From Euzebya pacifica (lineage in GTDB: Bacteria > Actinomycetota > Nitriliruptoria > Euzebyales > Euzebyaceae), in assembly GCF_003344865.1 (NCBI RefSeq), contig NZ_CP031165.1, positions 3,539,910 to 3,603,909 on the forward strand: a DNA stretch of 64,000 bases, in the 5' to 3' direction. A program made the position numbers and the translations under genes. Positions 50,616 to 60,602 of this stretch are shown here, in pieces (within the stretch, counting starts at the first letter, position 1; the number at the start of each line of letters is the position of its first letter). The notes under the pieces are model-generated. The model made no database searches. It worked only from the letters and a program-made list of their open reading frames with translations, and was not told where the DNA came from.

Positions 50616-53600
50616 ATGTCCCATGTCAATGGGTCGCTGCGCTCGCGCGCACGCACATCAACCGTCATCGCACTCGTGCTGGCCATGACCTACCTGGTCG
50701 CGCCACCCGCGCCTGCCCAGGGCCAGCCACCCTCCGTGGCGGGCCTGCTCACCGACGGCCTCACCGAGCCGCTCGGCATCGACGGTGACGCGCCTCGGTT
50801 CAGCTGGCAGCTCCGCGCCGACCGACGAGGCGTGGCGCAGACCGCCTACCAGGTCCGCGTCGCATCCTCGGAGGCCGCGCTGGACACCCCCGACGTCTGG
50901 GACAGCGGCAGGGTCGACTCGACCCAGCAGCTCGACGTGGAGTTCGACGGACCGTCGCTCCAGTCGGGCACGCGCTACCACTGGCAGGTGCGCGTCTGGG
51001 ACGAGGACGGCGAGGTGTCCACCTGGAGCGACCCGGCGTTCTTCGAAACGGGCTTGCTGAGCCCCACGGACTGGAACGCGGAGTGGATCGGGGCCGACGC
51101 ACCCTCGATCGACCCTGCCTGGACCGACGTCGTGATCAGCTTCACGGCCTCGGAGATCACCGCAGCGTTGGGAGTGTTCTTCCGCGGCGCCTCCGAGGGC
51201 AACGCCTACATGTGGCAGATCAGCGAGGCCGAGCACGCGCTCCGACCACACGTGCGCGTCAACGGCGGCTGGTCCACCCCACCGGCCACCCCCTTCCCGG
51301 ACGGCTTCGACTTCGCCGCCCCCCACGACTACGAGATCCGCGTCGAGGGCACGACGATCACCACCTCCGTGGACGGCGTCGAGCTGGCCAGCACGACCGA
51401 CACCACCCACACCGCCCCGGGCCTGATGGGCTTTCGCACGAGCGGCGGCGAGGGCGGTCGGGTCGACGACCTGACCGTGACCTCCGTCGACGGCCAGGTG
51501 TTGCTGGACGCCGACTTCGCCACCGACGAGGGACTGTTCCGGGCCGGCACCGTCGTCGACGGGCACCTGCGCGTGTCCGGTGACGCCGAGGCGTGGATGG
51601 TGCGGCCCGATCCCGTCCCGGTGCTGCGCACTGAGTTCGCCACCACGCCCGGACGGACCATCACGTCCGCTCGGGTGTATGCGTCGGCCCGGGGTGTCTA
51701 CGAGCTGCGCCTCAACGGCCACCCGGTCGGTGACCACGACCTGGCCCCCGGCTGGACCGACTACAACGACCGCATCCAGCACCAGACCCACGACGTCACC
51801 GACCTGGTGGTCGCGGGCGACAACGCCTTCGCCGGTGAGCTGGCGGACGGCTGGTGGTCCGGCCACGTGGCCATGTTCGGCGCCGGGCACTACGGCACCG
51901 ACAACTCCCTCATCGCCCAGCTGCACATCACCTACGACGACGGCAGCACCCAGGTGGTGGCCACCGACGCCGGTTGGCGCGCCACCGGGGGCCCGCGCAC
52001 CGCGGCCGACATCCTGCACGGCGAGACCTTCGACGCCCGCCGTGCCACCGAGCTCGGCGCGTGGGACCAGCCCGGTTACGACGACACGTCCTGGGACGGC
52101 GTGGTCCTGCGTCCCTCCGCCACCGACCGGCTGGAGCCGCAGACCGACCAGCCCGTGCGGATCACACAGGAGCTGCCCGCCACGTTCCTGCAGACCACCG
52201 AGGAGGGGACCCACGTCTACGACCTGGGTCAGAACATGGTCGGCACGGTGCGGCTGACCGTGCACGGCCAGCCCGGTGACGTCGTCCGCCTTCGCCACGC
52301 CGAGGTGCTCAACCCCGACGGCACCGTGTACACCGACAACCTGCGCGGGGCACAGGCAACCGACCGCTACGTCATCGCCAGCGACCAGCCCGAGACCTGG
52401 ACCCCGGAGTTCACCTTCCACGGCTTCCGCTACCTCGAGGTCGCCGGGCTTGCGACACCCCCACCCGCCGACGGCATTGTCGGACTGGTCAAGGGTACCG
52501 ACGGTCCGCTGGTGTCGACGCTGGACACCAGCTCGGACCTGGTCGACCGGCTGCACCAGAACATCACCTGGGGCATGCGGGGCAACTTCCTCTCCATCCC
52601 CACCGACACCCCCGCCCGTGACGAACGGATGGGCTGGACCGGCGACATCAACGTCTTCGCCCGCACCGCGGTCTACAACATGGACTCCCAGGCGTTCCTC
52701 ACCAAGTGGCTGCAGGACCTGCGGGACAGCCAGCGCGGCGATGGGGCCCTGCCGGGCGTGGCCCCGGTCGTTCCCGGCCGGTTCGACGGCGGCTACGGCT
52801 CCGCAGGATGGATGGACGCCGGGGTCAACGTGCCCTGGACGTTGTGGCAGGCCTACGGTGACACCACGGTGATCGAGGAGAACTACCAGATGATGGTGGA
52901 CTACCTCGGCTACCTGCAGGCCACCTCCACCGACGGCATCCGCAACGTGGGCGGCTACAACGACTGGCTCAACCTCGACGACCACACGCCGCAGGAGGTC
53001 ATCGACACCGCGTTCGTGGCCAAGAGCGCACGCCAGCTCGCCCAGATGGCCGCGGCGATCGGCAACGACACCGATGCTCAGACCTACACCGACCTGTACG
53101 AGTCGGTCCGGGCGGCCTTCATCGAGGAGTTCGTCGCCGACGACGGCACCGTCCACGGGGACAGCCAGACCGCCTACATCCTGACCATCACCAACGACCT
53201 GGCGCCCGCCGATCGCGCCGACGTCGTCGCCGAGCAGTTCGTGGAGACCCTGGCGCGACGCGACTACCACCTCTCCACGGGGTTCCTCGGCGTCGACGGG
53301 CTGCTGCCTGCCCTGACCGCCATCGGCCGCACCGACATCGCCTACCTGCTGCTGCAGCACACCGACTACCCCTCGTGGGGCTACGAGATCGGCTGGGGTG
53401 CAACCACCATCTGGGAGCGCTGGAACTCCATCGCCGAGGACGGCAGCTTCGGACCCACGTCGATGAACTCCTTCAACCACTACGCCTACGGCGCGGTCGG
53501 TGAGTGGATGTACCGCACGATGGCCGGTGTGTCTGCCGCGGCGCCGGGCTATGCCAGCGTGCTGATCGACCCCGAGGTGGGCGACGGGATCGACCATGTC

Positions 53601-56387
53601 GACTTCGGCCACGAGACCCGGTACGGACTCGTGCGGAGTGCCTGGGCCACCGGGCCCGACGGCTTCTCCCTGGACGTCACGATTCCCGCCGGCGCCACGG
53701 GCCGGGTGCACGTGCCGGCCCCGGCCGCATGGGCGGTCATGGAAGGGGACGGCCCCGCCACGGACGCCGAGCACGTCACGCTGGTCGGCAGCGAGGACGG
53801 CGACGTCGTCCTCGACGTCGGCTCCGGCACCTACGCGTTCACCGTCGACCCTGCACTGTCCTCGCTCGGTCATGCGCGGACCGAACTCGATGCGCTCCTC
53901 GAGAGGGTCGGCGAGCTCGAGGACGGCAACGCCCTTCCCGATGGCGCCGCAGCGCACATCGGGGAGGACGTCGACACCATCCTGGCCGAGCTCGACGCGG
54001 CCGTGCAGGCCCAGGCCACGGGCGCCCTCGGCGTCGACGAGGTCCACCGGGCCATCGCTGGCGCCGATGCCCTTCGCGCCTGGATGCTCGAGGAGATCGG
54101 TGGTGCCCTCGGCACCACCCTCGCTGATCGACTTGGCACCGTCATCGGGTACCTGTCCACCGCCTCGGCGGGTCTGCTGGACCTGTCGGTGATGCTGCAC
54201 GCACCTGCCGACGCCCTGCCTCGGGACGTCGTCTCGGTATCGGTCGCGGTCGACAACGCCGGTCCGGATGACGTTGCCGGTGTGACGGCCGACGTCGCTG
54301 CACCAGACGGTTGGGCGGTCGTGCCGACCGGCACGCCATCGACCGACCTCCCGGCCGGCGGGTCCGCCACACACGGCTTCGACGTGACGGTCCCGGCGTC
54401 GACCGGTCCCGGCCCGGTCACGCTCACCGGCACCCTCTCGTGGACCCGTGCGGGGGGAACGGCGGTCCTTCCCGTCGCCGGTGACCTCACCGTGGCCCCA
54501 GCGCTGGAGCTGACCGACATCACCACCGATGTGGCCGAGGTCGAGCCCGGCGACACCGTCGCCGTCACCGCGACCCTCCGCAACATCACCGACCGGCGCA
54601 TCCCCGGATCAGTCGACCTCCTGGCCCCCGCGGGCTGGGCAACGGCCGGCTCCTCCCCCTTCGACATCGGCCCGGGTGTCGAGGTCGAGGTCACCAAGCA
54701 CGCGGTCGTCCCCCACGGGATCACCGCCGGAAGCGCAACGCTCGTGCTCGCGCTCGGCGACACCGAGATCGAGCGGCTCTCGACGACGGTCGTTGTGGTG
54801 CTGTCCAACCCGCCAGCCACGTCGATCGACCACGTCGACCTCGGGGACCAGGCATCGGAACAGGCCCATGGCCTGACCGCCTCACCTGCCTCCGGGACGT
54901 CGATGGAGGCCGGGCTGACCCGTCGGTACACCAACGCCACCCAACCCGGCGGCTGGTTCGAGTTCGACGTCGCCGTCCCGGACGGGGAACCGTTCGTCCT
55001 CCGTGCCGTCGAGACCTACGACAAGGCACAGCTGAAGGACTACGACCTTCTCGTCGACGGCGAGGTCGCGCACGTCCGCAGGCACCAGCGCAGCGACGGC
55101 GGCGAGGGCACGGTGACCTACCAGGTCCAGGTCTCGGCCCGGGCCGATGGTGTGGACTCGGTCCGGCTGCGGTTCCACGACACCGGGACCGCCTACGACC
55201 CCTCGATCGCGGATGTCTGGGTCATGGAAGACGGTGACCCGATCGAGCCACCCGTGGACGATCCGATCGTGACTGACCCGACCGACCCGACCGACCCGAC
55301 CGACCCGACCGAGCCGACCGAGCCGACCGAGCCGGACGACGGGGTGACCCATCCCGGCGAGGACGACGACGACGGCGACGGCCTGCCCGACGACCTCGAC
55401 CTCGTGGACGTCCTGCGGCTGGCCAACGAGGGCAACGGTGGCGACCCGACCCGCCTGTCGGTGCTGCTGTCGAAGCTGCTCGACGGTCTGAGCGGCCCGG
55501 CGTTCGCCAGAGCTGCCGTCCCGACCGTGCTGCTGGCCTCCGACACGGTCTTCGCCGATGCGCTGGCCTCCGGCAGCCTCCAGCGCGACGGGGCTCGTCT
55601 GCTGCTCAACGACCCCACCGTCCTCGAGGACTCGGTGCTGGAGGAGATCCAGCGTCTGGGGGCCGCCCACGTGACCGTCCTCGGTGGCATCGATGCCATC
55701 AGCCAGGCGGTGGAGGATTCGCTTGTCGACGAGGGCATCACCGTGGACCGACTCGCCGGCACGACACGGATCGAGACAGCGATCGCCGTGGCAGATGCGG
55801 CCGGGGTGGACGCCGACGTACTGCTGGCCCGTTCGCATGCTGCCGGGGACGACCCGTCGCAGGCGTTCGCCGATTCGCTGGCGACCGGCGGATGGGCGTC
55901 CGGCAACGAGCTGCCGATCTACCTGACACAGACGGATCGGCTCACCGACTCCACCGCCTCGGCGTTCACCACGACACAGCCCGATCGCACCATGGTGATC
56001 GGTGGGACTGCGGCGATCGCCGATACCGTCGTGGAGGCCATCACCGACAGCGGCATGTCGGCTGACCGCATCCACGGGTCCACCCGCTTCGCGACCGCAA
56101 CGGCCGTGGCGGAGGCCCGTGGCTTCACCGCCGATGCCCCTGCCGACCGCATCGTCGTGGTCGAGGGACAAGCCGGGTCCGCCTGGGTGGCGGGCTTCAC
56201 AGCTGCCGCGCTGAGCGGCCAGCTCGATGCCCCGATCGTGCTCGTCAACGGCGACACCGTGCCCGACGAGACAAGCGCCTTCCTGGCCGACGCGTTCGTC
56301 CCCACCGACGGGCCGGTCCCGGTGACCTGCGTCGCCTCGGCCGAGGCCTGCGAGGCCGTCGCACGACTGGTGGGCTTCGGCAGCTAG
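50616..56387 (+). CDS. Giant secreted alpha-L-rhamnosidase (GH78) with CWB2 cell-wall anchor
   Basis: 1923 residues. Signal peptide about 1-36; GH78 N-terminal beta domain (about 40-155); an inserted lectin/LamG-like sandwich (about 170-295); Bac_rhamnosid beta domains (about 300-620); the (alpha/alpha)6 catalytic domain (about 640-960) with PARDERMGWTGDINVFARTA and GWGATTIWERW, holding the expected acid and base residues; a C-terminal beta domain; a helical segment (about 1085-1170); NEW3-like domains (about 1190-1395); a further beta domain; a Pro-Thr-Asp/Glu linker (about 1553-1575); and CWB2 repeats (about 1610-1923). It should release L-rhamnose from polysaccharides or glycosides at the cell surface. 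GGGGAG lies 8 nt before the ATG. Confidence 0.93.
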   Translation: MSHVNGSLRSRARTSTVIALVLAMTYLVAPPAPAQGQPPSVAGLLTDGLTEPLGIDGDAPRFSWQLRADRRGVAQTAYQVRVASSEAALDTPDVWDSGRVDSTQQLDVEFDGPSLQSGTRYHWQVRVWDEDGEVSTWSDPAFFETGLLSPTDWNAEWIGADAPSIDPAWTDVVISFTASEITAALGVFFRGASEGNAYMWQISEAEHALRPHVRVNGGWSTPPATPFPDGFDFAAPHDYEIRVEGTTITTSVDGVELASTTDTTHTAPGLMGFRTSGGEGGRVDDLTVTSVDGQVLLDADFATDEGLFRAGTVVDGHLRVSGDAEAWMVRPDPVPVLRTEFATTPGRTITSARVYASARGVYELRLNGHPVGDHDLAPGWTDYNDRIQHQTHDVTDLVVAGDNAFAGELADGWWSGHVAMFGAGHYGTDNSLIAQLHITYDDGSTQVVATDAGWRATGGPRTAADILHGETFDARRATELGAWDQPGYDDTSWDGVVLRPSATDRLEPQTDQPVRITQELPATFLQTTEEGTHVYDLGQNMVGTVRLTVHGQPGDVVRLRHAEVLNPDGTVYTDNLRGAQATDRYVIASDQPETWTPEFTFHGFRYLEVAGLATPPPADGIVGLVKGTDGPLVSTLDTSSDLVDRLHQNITWGMRGNFLSIPTDTPARDERMGWTGDINVFARTAVYNMDSQAFLTKWLQDLRDSQRGDGALPGVAPVVPGRFDGGYGSAGWMDAGVNVPWTLWQAYGDTTVIEENYQMMVDYLGYLQATSTDGIRNVGGYNDWLNLDDHTPQEVIDTAFVAKSARQLAQMAAAIGNDTDAQTYTDLYESVRAAFIEEFVADDGTVHGDSQTAYILTITNDLAPADRADVVAEQFVETLARRDYHLSTGFLGVDGLLPALTAIGRTDIAYLLLQHTDYPSWGYEIGWGATTIWERWNSIAEDGSFGPTSMNSFNHYAYGAVGEWMYRTMAGVSAAAPGYASVLIDPEVGDGIDHVDFGHETRYGLVRSAWATGPDGFSLDVTIPAGATGRVHVPAPAAWAVMEGDGPATDAEHVTLVGSEDGDVVLDVGSGTYAFTVDPALSSLGHARTELDALLERVGELEDGNALPDGAAAHIGEDVDTILAELDAAVQAQATGALGVDEVHRAIAGADALRAWMLEEIGGALGTTLADRLGTVIGYLSTASAGLLDLSVMLHAPADALPRDVVSVSVAVDNAGPDDVAGVTADVAAPDGWAVVPTGTPSTDLPAGGSATHGFDVTVPASTGPGPVTLTGTLSWTRAGGTAVLPVAGDLTVAPALELTDITTDVAEVEPGDTVAVTATLRNITDRRIPGSVDLLAPAGWATAGSSPFDIGPGVEVEVTKHAVVPHGITAGSATLVLALGDTEIERLSTTVVVVLSNPPATSIDHVDLGDQASEQAHGLTASPASGTSMEAGLTRRYTNATQPGGWFEFDVAVPDGEPFVLRAVETYDKAQLKDYDLLVDGEVAHVRRHQRSDGGEGTVTYQVQVSARADGVDSVRLRFHDTGTAYDPSIADVWVMEDGDPIEPPVDDPIVTDPTDPTDPTDPTEPTEPTEPDDGVTHPGEDDDDGDGLPDDLDLVDVLRLANEGNGGDPTRLSVLLSKLLDGLSGPAFARAAVPTVLLASDTVFADALASGSLQRDGARLLLNDPTVLEDSVLEEIQRLGAAHVTVLGGIDAISQAVEDSLVDEGITVDRLAGTTRIETAIAVADAAGVDADVLLARSHAAGDDPSQAFADSLATGGWASGNELPIYLTQTDRLTDSTASAFTTTQPDRTMVIGGTAAIADTVVEAITDSGMSADRIHGSTRFATATAVAEARGFTADAPADRIVVVEGQAGSAWVAGFTAAALSGQLDAPIVLVNGDTVPDETSAFLADAFVPTDGPVPVTCVASAEACEAVARLVGFGS

Positions 56388-56405
56388 GCCGACGGACAAC
56401 CGACG

Positions 56406-56435
56406 CCGGCGCCGTGGGTCGACCCACGGCGCCGG
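56406..56435 (+). terminator. 30-bp perfect palindrome after the rhamnosidase gene
   Basis: Perfect 15-bp arms (56406-56420 and 56421-56435) begin 18 nt after the stop codon and are followed by TTCGTT. A very strong terminator-type hairpin, though the T-run is short. Confidence 0.7.
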
Positions 56436-56549
56436 TTCGTTGCAGGGGGTCAGTCAGGACCGCCGGGTCGCGGGGCCTGCAACCCCGGAACCGGACATCT
56501 ACCCGATTTCTGGTACGGGATCGGCTGCCGACACCCGCAGGCTCGAAGT

Positions 56550-58373
56550 GTGCACCTCGACCTCGTGAACCTGCTGGCCGTGATCGCTGCGGCGTGGACA
56601 GCCGGGCGGTTGTGCACGCGGATCGGTTATCCCGCCATCCTCGGTGAGCTCCTCGTCGGCATCCTGCTCGGACCGGCCGCCCTCGGCCTGCTCGAGGGGG
56701 ACGACGCGTTGATGGTGCTCGCGGAGCTCGGTGTCCTGCTGATGATGACGCTCATCGGCATGGAGATCGACCTGGGCGACCTGCGCCGTGCCTCGTGGCC
56801 GGGGCTCCTCGCGGCAGTCGGCGGGTTCGTCACCCCGTTCGTCCTCGGCTATCTGGCCGTCATCGCCTTCGGCGGCGACCCGATCGCCGGGATCTTCGTC
56901 GGCCTTGCCGTCGGGGTGACCTCGCTGGCCACCAAGTCACGGATCCTGTCCGACCTCGGCTTGCTCGACACACGCATGGCGCACGTGATGATGGCCGGTG
57001 CGCTGCTCAGCGACACCGCGACCCTCCTCGTCTTCGCGGGCGTCATCGGGTTCGTCGAGGTGGGCTCGGTCGACGCCGCCGGGATCGGCCGCGTGGCGCT
57101 GGAGGCCGTCGTGTTCTTCGGGGTCGCAGGCCTGCTGGGATGGAAGGCCTTCCCCATCATCGGGCGGCTGGTCGGACGATCCGCCGAGCGCGGTCGTACC
57201 GCGACGTTCCTCGTGATCGTCGTCCTCGCCCTGGGGTTCGCCGAGCTGGCCGAGCTGGCCGGACTCCACGCGATCCTCGGCTCGTTCGTGGCCGGGCTCT
57301 TCATCCGCAAGGACACGTTCCACCCGCGGGTCGTCCGCCAGACCGAGGGGGTGCTGCACGACGTCTCCATCGGCTTCCTCGCCCCCATCTTCTTCGTGAC
57401 CGCCGGGTTCGAGGTGTCCTTCGACGTCTTCCGGACCGACCTGGCGCTCCTGCTGACCATCGTCGGCGTGGCCTTCGCCGGCAAGATCCTCGGCACCGCG
57501 CTGTTCTACCTGCCCAGCGGACGCGGATGGCGCGAGGGGCTGACCGTCGGCATGGCCATGAACGGCCGGGGTGCCGTGGAGATCGTCGTGGCCGGCATCG
57601 GCCTCGAGGCCGGCATCATCACCACCGAGATCTTCTCCATCCTGGTCTTCATGGCGATCTTCACGACCGCCACCGTGCCGCTGCTGCTGAAGTGGGGCGT
57701 GGACTGGTTGGCGCGACGCGGTGAGCTCGAGCGCAGCGGCCAGTCCCGCAAGGGCACGATCCTGGTGGGTGCAGGACCCGTGGCGCGGGCCTTGGCCGAA
57801 CGGATGCCCGGTCCGGTGTGCGTCATCGACGTCAACCGCGACCACTGCGACGCGGCCGAGGCCATGGGCCTGCGGGCCATCTGCGGGGACGCCCTCGACG
57901 AGGCCGTCCTGCGCCAGGCGGGCGCCGGCGGCGCCCGGACGCTGATCGCGATGACCGCCAACTCCGAGGTCAACGTGCTCGCAGTCCAGCTCGGCCACGA
58001 GCTGTTCGCCGTCCCCGAGCTGTCGGTCCTGCTCGGCCGGAGCGCCAGCGACGCCGTCGGCCAGATCCTGTCCATGGTCGGTGCCCGGCCGATGGACCGA
58101 ACCGCCGCGGACATCGCGGCGTGGGACCAGCACCTTCGTGAGGGCGTGACCGTCGCCGACGACGTCGAGGTCGGTGTCGACGGCGCCGGCCTGCCCGCCC
58201 TGCAGTCATCGGAGGACGTGCTCCCGCTGGTCGTGACCAGCAACGACGACGCACGGCTGTTCCGTGCGGTCGACGACCTCCATCCCGGGGACCGGGTCGC
58301 CGTCCTCCGGCGATCGGCCGCCGGCGGGGGGACGTCCTCGTCGTCCACAACGTCCTCGCGCGCCGCCACCTGA
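56550..58373 (+). CDS. CPA2-family cation/proton antiporter with TrkA-N domain (KefB-like)
   Basis: 607 residues. The membrane domain (about 1-390) has about twelve helices with YPAILGELLVGILLGP, LAELGVLLMMTLIGMEIDL and GLTVGMAMNGRGAVEIVV. A TrkA-N Rossmann domain (about 405-525) opens GTILVGAGPVARALAERM and controls gating by nucleotide. A C-terminal TrkA-C-like region (about 545-595) ends in a Ser/Thr tail. It probably exchanges K+ or Na+ for protons. The GTG at 56550 lacks a good Shine-Dalgarno. The GSG-type motif reads GAG, still Rossmann-like. Confidence 0.9.
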   Translation: MHLDLVNLLAVIAAAWTAGRLCTRIGYPAILGELLVGILLGPAALGLLEGDDALMVLAELGVLLMMTLIGMEIDLGDLRRASWPGLLAAVGGFVTPFVLGYLAVIAFGGDPIAGIFVGLAVGVTSLATKSRILSDLGLLDTRMAHVMMAGALLSDTATLLVFAGVIGFVEVGSVDAAGIGRVALEAVVFFGVAGLLGWKAFPIIGRLVGRSAERGRTATFLVIVVLALGFAELAELAGLHAILGSFVAGLFIRKDTFHPRVVRQTEGVLHDVSIGFLAPIFFVTAGFEVSFDVFRTDLALLLTIVGVAFAGKILGTALFYLPSGRGWREGLTVGMAMNGRGAVEIVVAGIGLEAGIITTEIFSILVFMAIFTTATVPLLLKWGVDWLARRGELERSGQSRKGTILVGAGPVARALAERMPGPVCVIDVNRDHCDAAEAMGLRAICGDALDEAVLRQAGAGGARTLIAMTANSEVNVLAVQLGHELFAVPELSVLLGRSASDAVGQILSMVGARPMDRTAADIAAWDQHLREGVTVADDVEVGVDGAGLPALQSSEDVLPLVVTSNDDARLFRAVDDLHPGDRVAVLRRSAAGGGTSSSSTTSSRAAT

Positions 58374-58429
58374 CCGGCGTCCCCGTTCGGGGGTCGTGCT
58401 GCCGTGGGCCGGTCGGGCGCGACGGCCAT

Positions 58430-58445
58430 GCAACACGGCTGTCAC
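58430..58445. promoter_or_regulatory. Candidate GlnR box upstream of nasA
   Basis: GCAAC (58430-58434), 6 bp, GTCAC (58441-58445): an AC-n9-AC spacing as in actinobacterial GlnR sites (GTnAC-n6-GAAAC). It lies 46 bp upstream of the chosen nasA start. Confidence 0.4.
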
Positions 58446-58490
58446 GAGGGCGCCGCGCTGTGGTGATCCCGAGGGCGTGTGATTGCTCGC

Positions 58491-60599
58491 ATGAGCATCA
58501 CCGTGGAGACGCACTGCCCCTACTGCGCCCTTGACTGCGGCCTGAAGCTGCAGGTCGACCAGGGCCGTGTGACCGGGTCGACCAAGTGGAAGGGCTCGCC
58601 GCTCTCCAGGGGTGGCCTGTGCACCAAGGGCATCACCGCATGGCAGCAGGTCCACCACGAGGACCGCGTCCGCACGCCGCTGGTCCGGTGGGACGGCCGG
58701 CTGCGCCCCGCGACCTGGGACGAGGCGCTGGACGCCGCAGCCAACGGTTTCCTGAAGCTGCGCGACCGCTACGGACCCGCGGTCAACGCGGTCCTCGGCG
58801 GCGGGTCGTTGACCAACGAGAAGGCCTACCTGCTGGGCAAGCTCGCCCGGCTGGGCCTGAAGACCCCGCACATCGACCCCAACGGCCGGCTCTGCATGAC
58901 GTCCGCGGGTGCCGCCGCGATGCAGGCCTTCGGGGTGGACCGTGCCATGACCCCCCTGGAGCACCTGCCCGCCGCGGACGTGGTCGTCGTCGTGGGCGCC
59001 AACCTGCCCGACGCCTTCCCGCTGATCATGCCCCTGGTCACCAGGGCCCGACGACGGGGCACCAAGTTCGTCGTCGTCGACCCGCGCGGTTCCAAGCTGG
59101 TCAAGGACGACGACATCCACCTCGCCGTCCGCCCGGGCACCGACACGGCGCTGGCCGCGGGTCTGCTCCGCGAGATCGCCGTCCTGGGCGGCGTCGACTG
59201 GCCGTTCGTCCTCGAGCGCACCACCGGGGCCGACGACGCGATCGCGGCCACCGAGGGCTGGGACCTCGAGCGCACCTCCCTGACCGCAGGGGTCGGCATC
59301 ACCGAGATCGCCCGGGCGGCCAGCTGGATCGCCGGTGCACGCAACGGGATGATCCTGCACGCCCGCGGGGTCGAGCAGCAGGTCAACGGGGTCCAGGGCG
59401 TCCTGTCGTGGATCAACATCGCCCTGGCGCGCGGGTGGGCCGGCCGCAAGGGCTGCGGCGTCATGCCGATGACCGGACAGCGCAACGGACAGGGCGGTCG
59501 GGAACACGGCCAGCGCTGCGACCAGCTGCCCGGCTACCGCTCCATCGACGACCCCGCCGATCGAGCGGTCGTCGCCGAACGCTGGGGGGTGACGCCCGAG
59601 GAGCTGCCCGGTCGCGGTCGGACCTACGTCGAGCTGCTGCACGACGCCGAACGCGGTGCCGTCAAGGGCATGCTCGTGATGTCGGCCAACCCCGCGGTGT
59701 CGGGACCGAACGGTGCGCGGATCCGACGGTGCCTCGACGCCGTCGAGCACATGGTCGTCGTCGACCCGTTCATGTCCGAGACCGCCCGCTACGCCTCGGT
59801 CGTCCTGCCCGGCAACACCTTCGCCGAGGAGGACGGCACCATCACCACCACGGAGGGACGGGTCGTCCGGATCGACCAAGCGGTCCCGCCGATCGCCATC
59901 CGTAGCGACCTCGACGTGATCCGTGGCCTGGCCCACCGGCTCGGGGTGCGCGACAAGTTCGACTTCCACACCGGCCGGGAGGTCTTCGAGGAGCTGAAGG
60001 CCCTGTCGGCGGGTGGCATCGCCGACTACTCCGGCATGGACTGGGACGCCCTGCGGGACAAGGGAGGGGTCTTCTGGCCGGCCACGAGGGACAACCCCGA
60101 CGGCACCGAGATCCTGCACACCGAACGGTTCGGCCACCCCGACGGGCTGGCCCGGATGGTTCCCGTCGTGCCGTCCGGACCGTCCACGCTGCCCGACGCC
60201 GACCATCCGCTGGTTTTGACCACCGGTCGGCATCGCGACCACTACCTGTCGGGCAACCAGACCCGCCGGATCCCTGCCCAGGCCGACCGGGCATCGGCAC
60301 CGATCCTCGAGGTCCATCCACGGACCGCCGCGGTCATGCGACTGGTCGAGGGCGAGCCGGTCGAGGTCACCTCCCACCAGGCCACGATCACGCTCCGCTG
60401 GGCCCCCAACAACCGGCTTCGTCGCGACACGGTCTTCGTCGCCTGGCACTGGGAAGGCGTCAACGACCTGACCGACGACGCCCTCGATCCCATCTCCCGC
60501 ATCGCCGCGGTCAAGCACACCCCCGTCGCCATCCGCCCCGCCGTCACCACCGTGGGCCCCTCCGTGCCCGCCCTGCGGGGCGAGGCCGTCGGCGCCTGA
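58491..60599 (+). CDS. nasA: Assimilatory nitrate reductase, molybdopterin catalytic subunit
   Basis: 702 residues. [4Fe-4S] ligands C9-x2-C12-x3-C16-x27-C44, then RLCMTSAGAA with the predicted molybdenum-ligating cysteine, and molybdopterin guanine dinucleotide-binding blocks VVVVGANLPDAFPL and GMLVMSANPAVSGPN. The C-terminal dinucleotide-binding domain ends in HWEGVNDLTDDALDPISR. It reduces nitrate to nitrite for assimilation. No second iron-sulfur domain is fused. The start could also be GTG at 58479; neither has a good ribosome site. It converges on the nnaR-like gene with a 3-nt gap. Confidence 0.93.
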   Translation: MSITVETHCPYCALDCGLKLQVDQGRVTGSTKWKGSPLSRGGLCTKGITAWQQVHHEDRVRTPLVRWDGRLRPATWDEALDAAANGFLKLRDRYGPAVNAVLGGGSLTNEKAYLLGKLARLGLKTPHIDPNGRLCMTSAGAAAMQAFGVDRAMTPLEHLPAADVVVVVGANLPDAFPLIMPLVTRARRRGTKFVVVDPRGSKLVKDDDIHLAVRPGTDTALAAGLLREIAVLGGVDWPFVLERTTGADDAIAATEGWDLERTSLTAGVGITEIARAASWIAGARNGMILHARGVEQQVNGVQGVLSWINIALARGWAGRKGCGVMPMTGQRNGQGGREHGQRCDQLPGYRSIDDPADRAVVAERWGVTPEELPGRGRTYVELLHDAERGAVKGMLVMSANPAVSGPNGARIRRCLDAVEHMVVVDPFMSETARYASVVLPGNTFAEEDGTITTTEGRVVRIDQAVPPIAIRSDLDVIRGLAHRLGVRDKFDFHTGREVFEELKALSAGGIADYSGMDWDALRDKGGVFWPATRDNPDGTEILHTERFGHPDGLARMVPVVPSGPSTLPDADHPLVLTTGRHRDHYLSGNQTRRIPAQADRASAPILEVHPRTAAVMRLVEGEPVEVTSHQATITLRWAPNNRLRRDTVFVAWHWEGVNDLTDDALDPISRIAAVKHTPVAIRPAVTTVGPSVPALRGEAVGA

Positions 60600-60602
60600 G
60601 GG

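Noticed and set aside
50658-54374. 1238-codon open frame antisense to the rhamnosidase gene
   Set aside because: Low-complexity Gly/Val/Asp/Arg translation without recognisable motifs; the sense strand encodes a clear GH78 enzyme.
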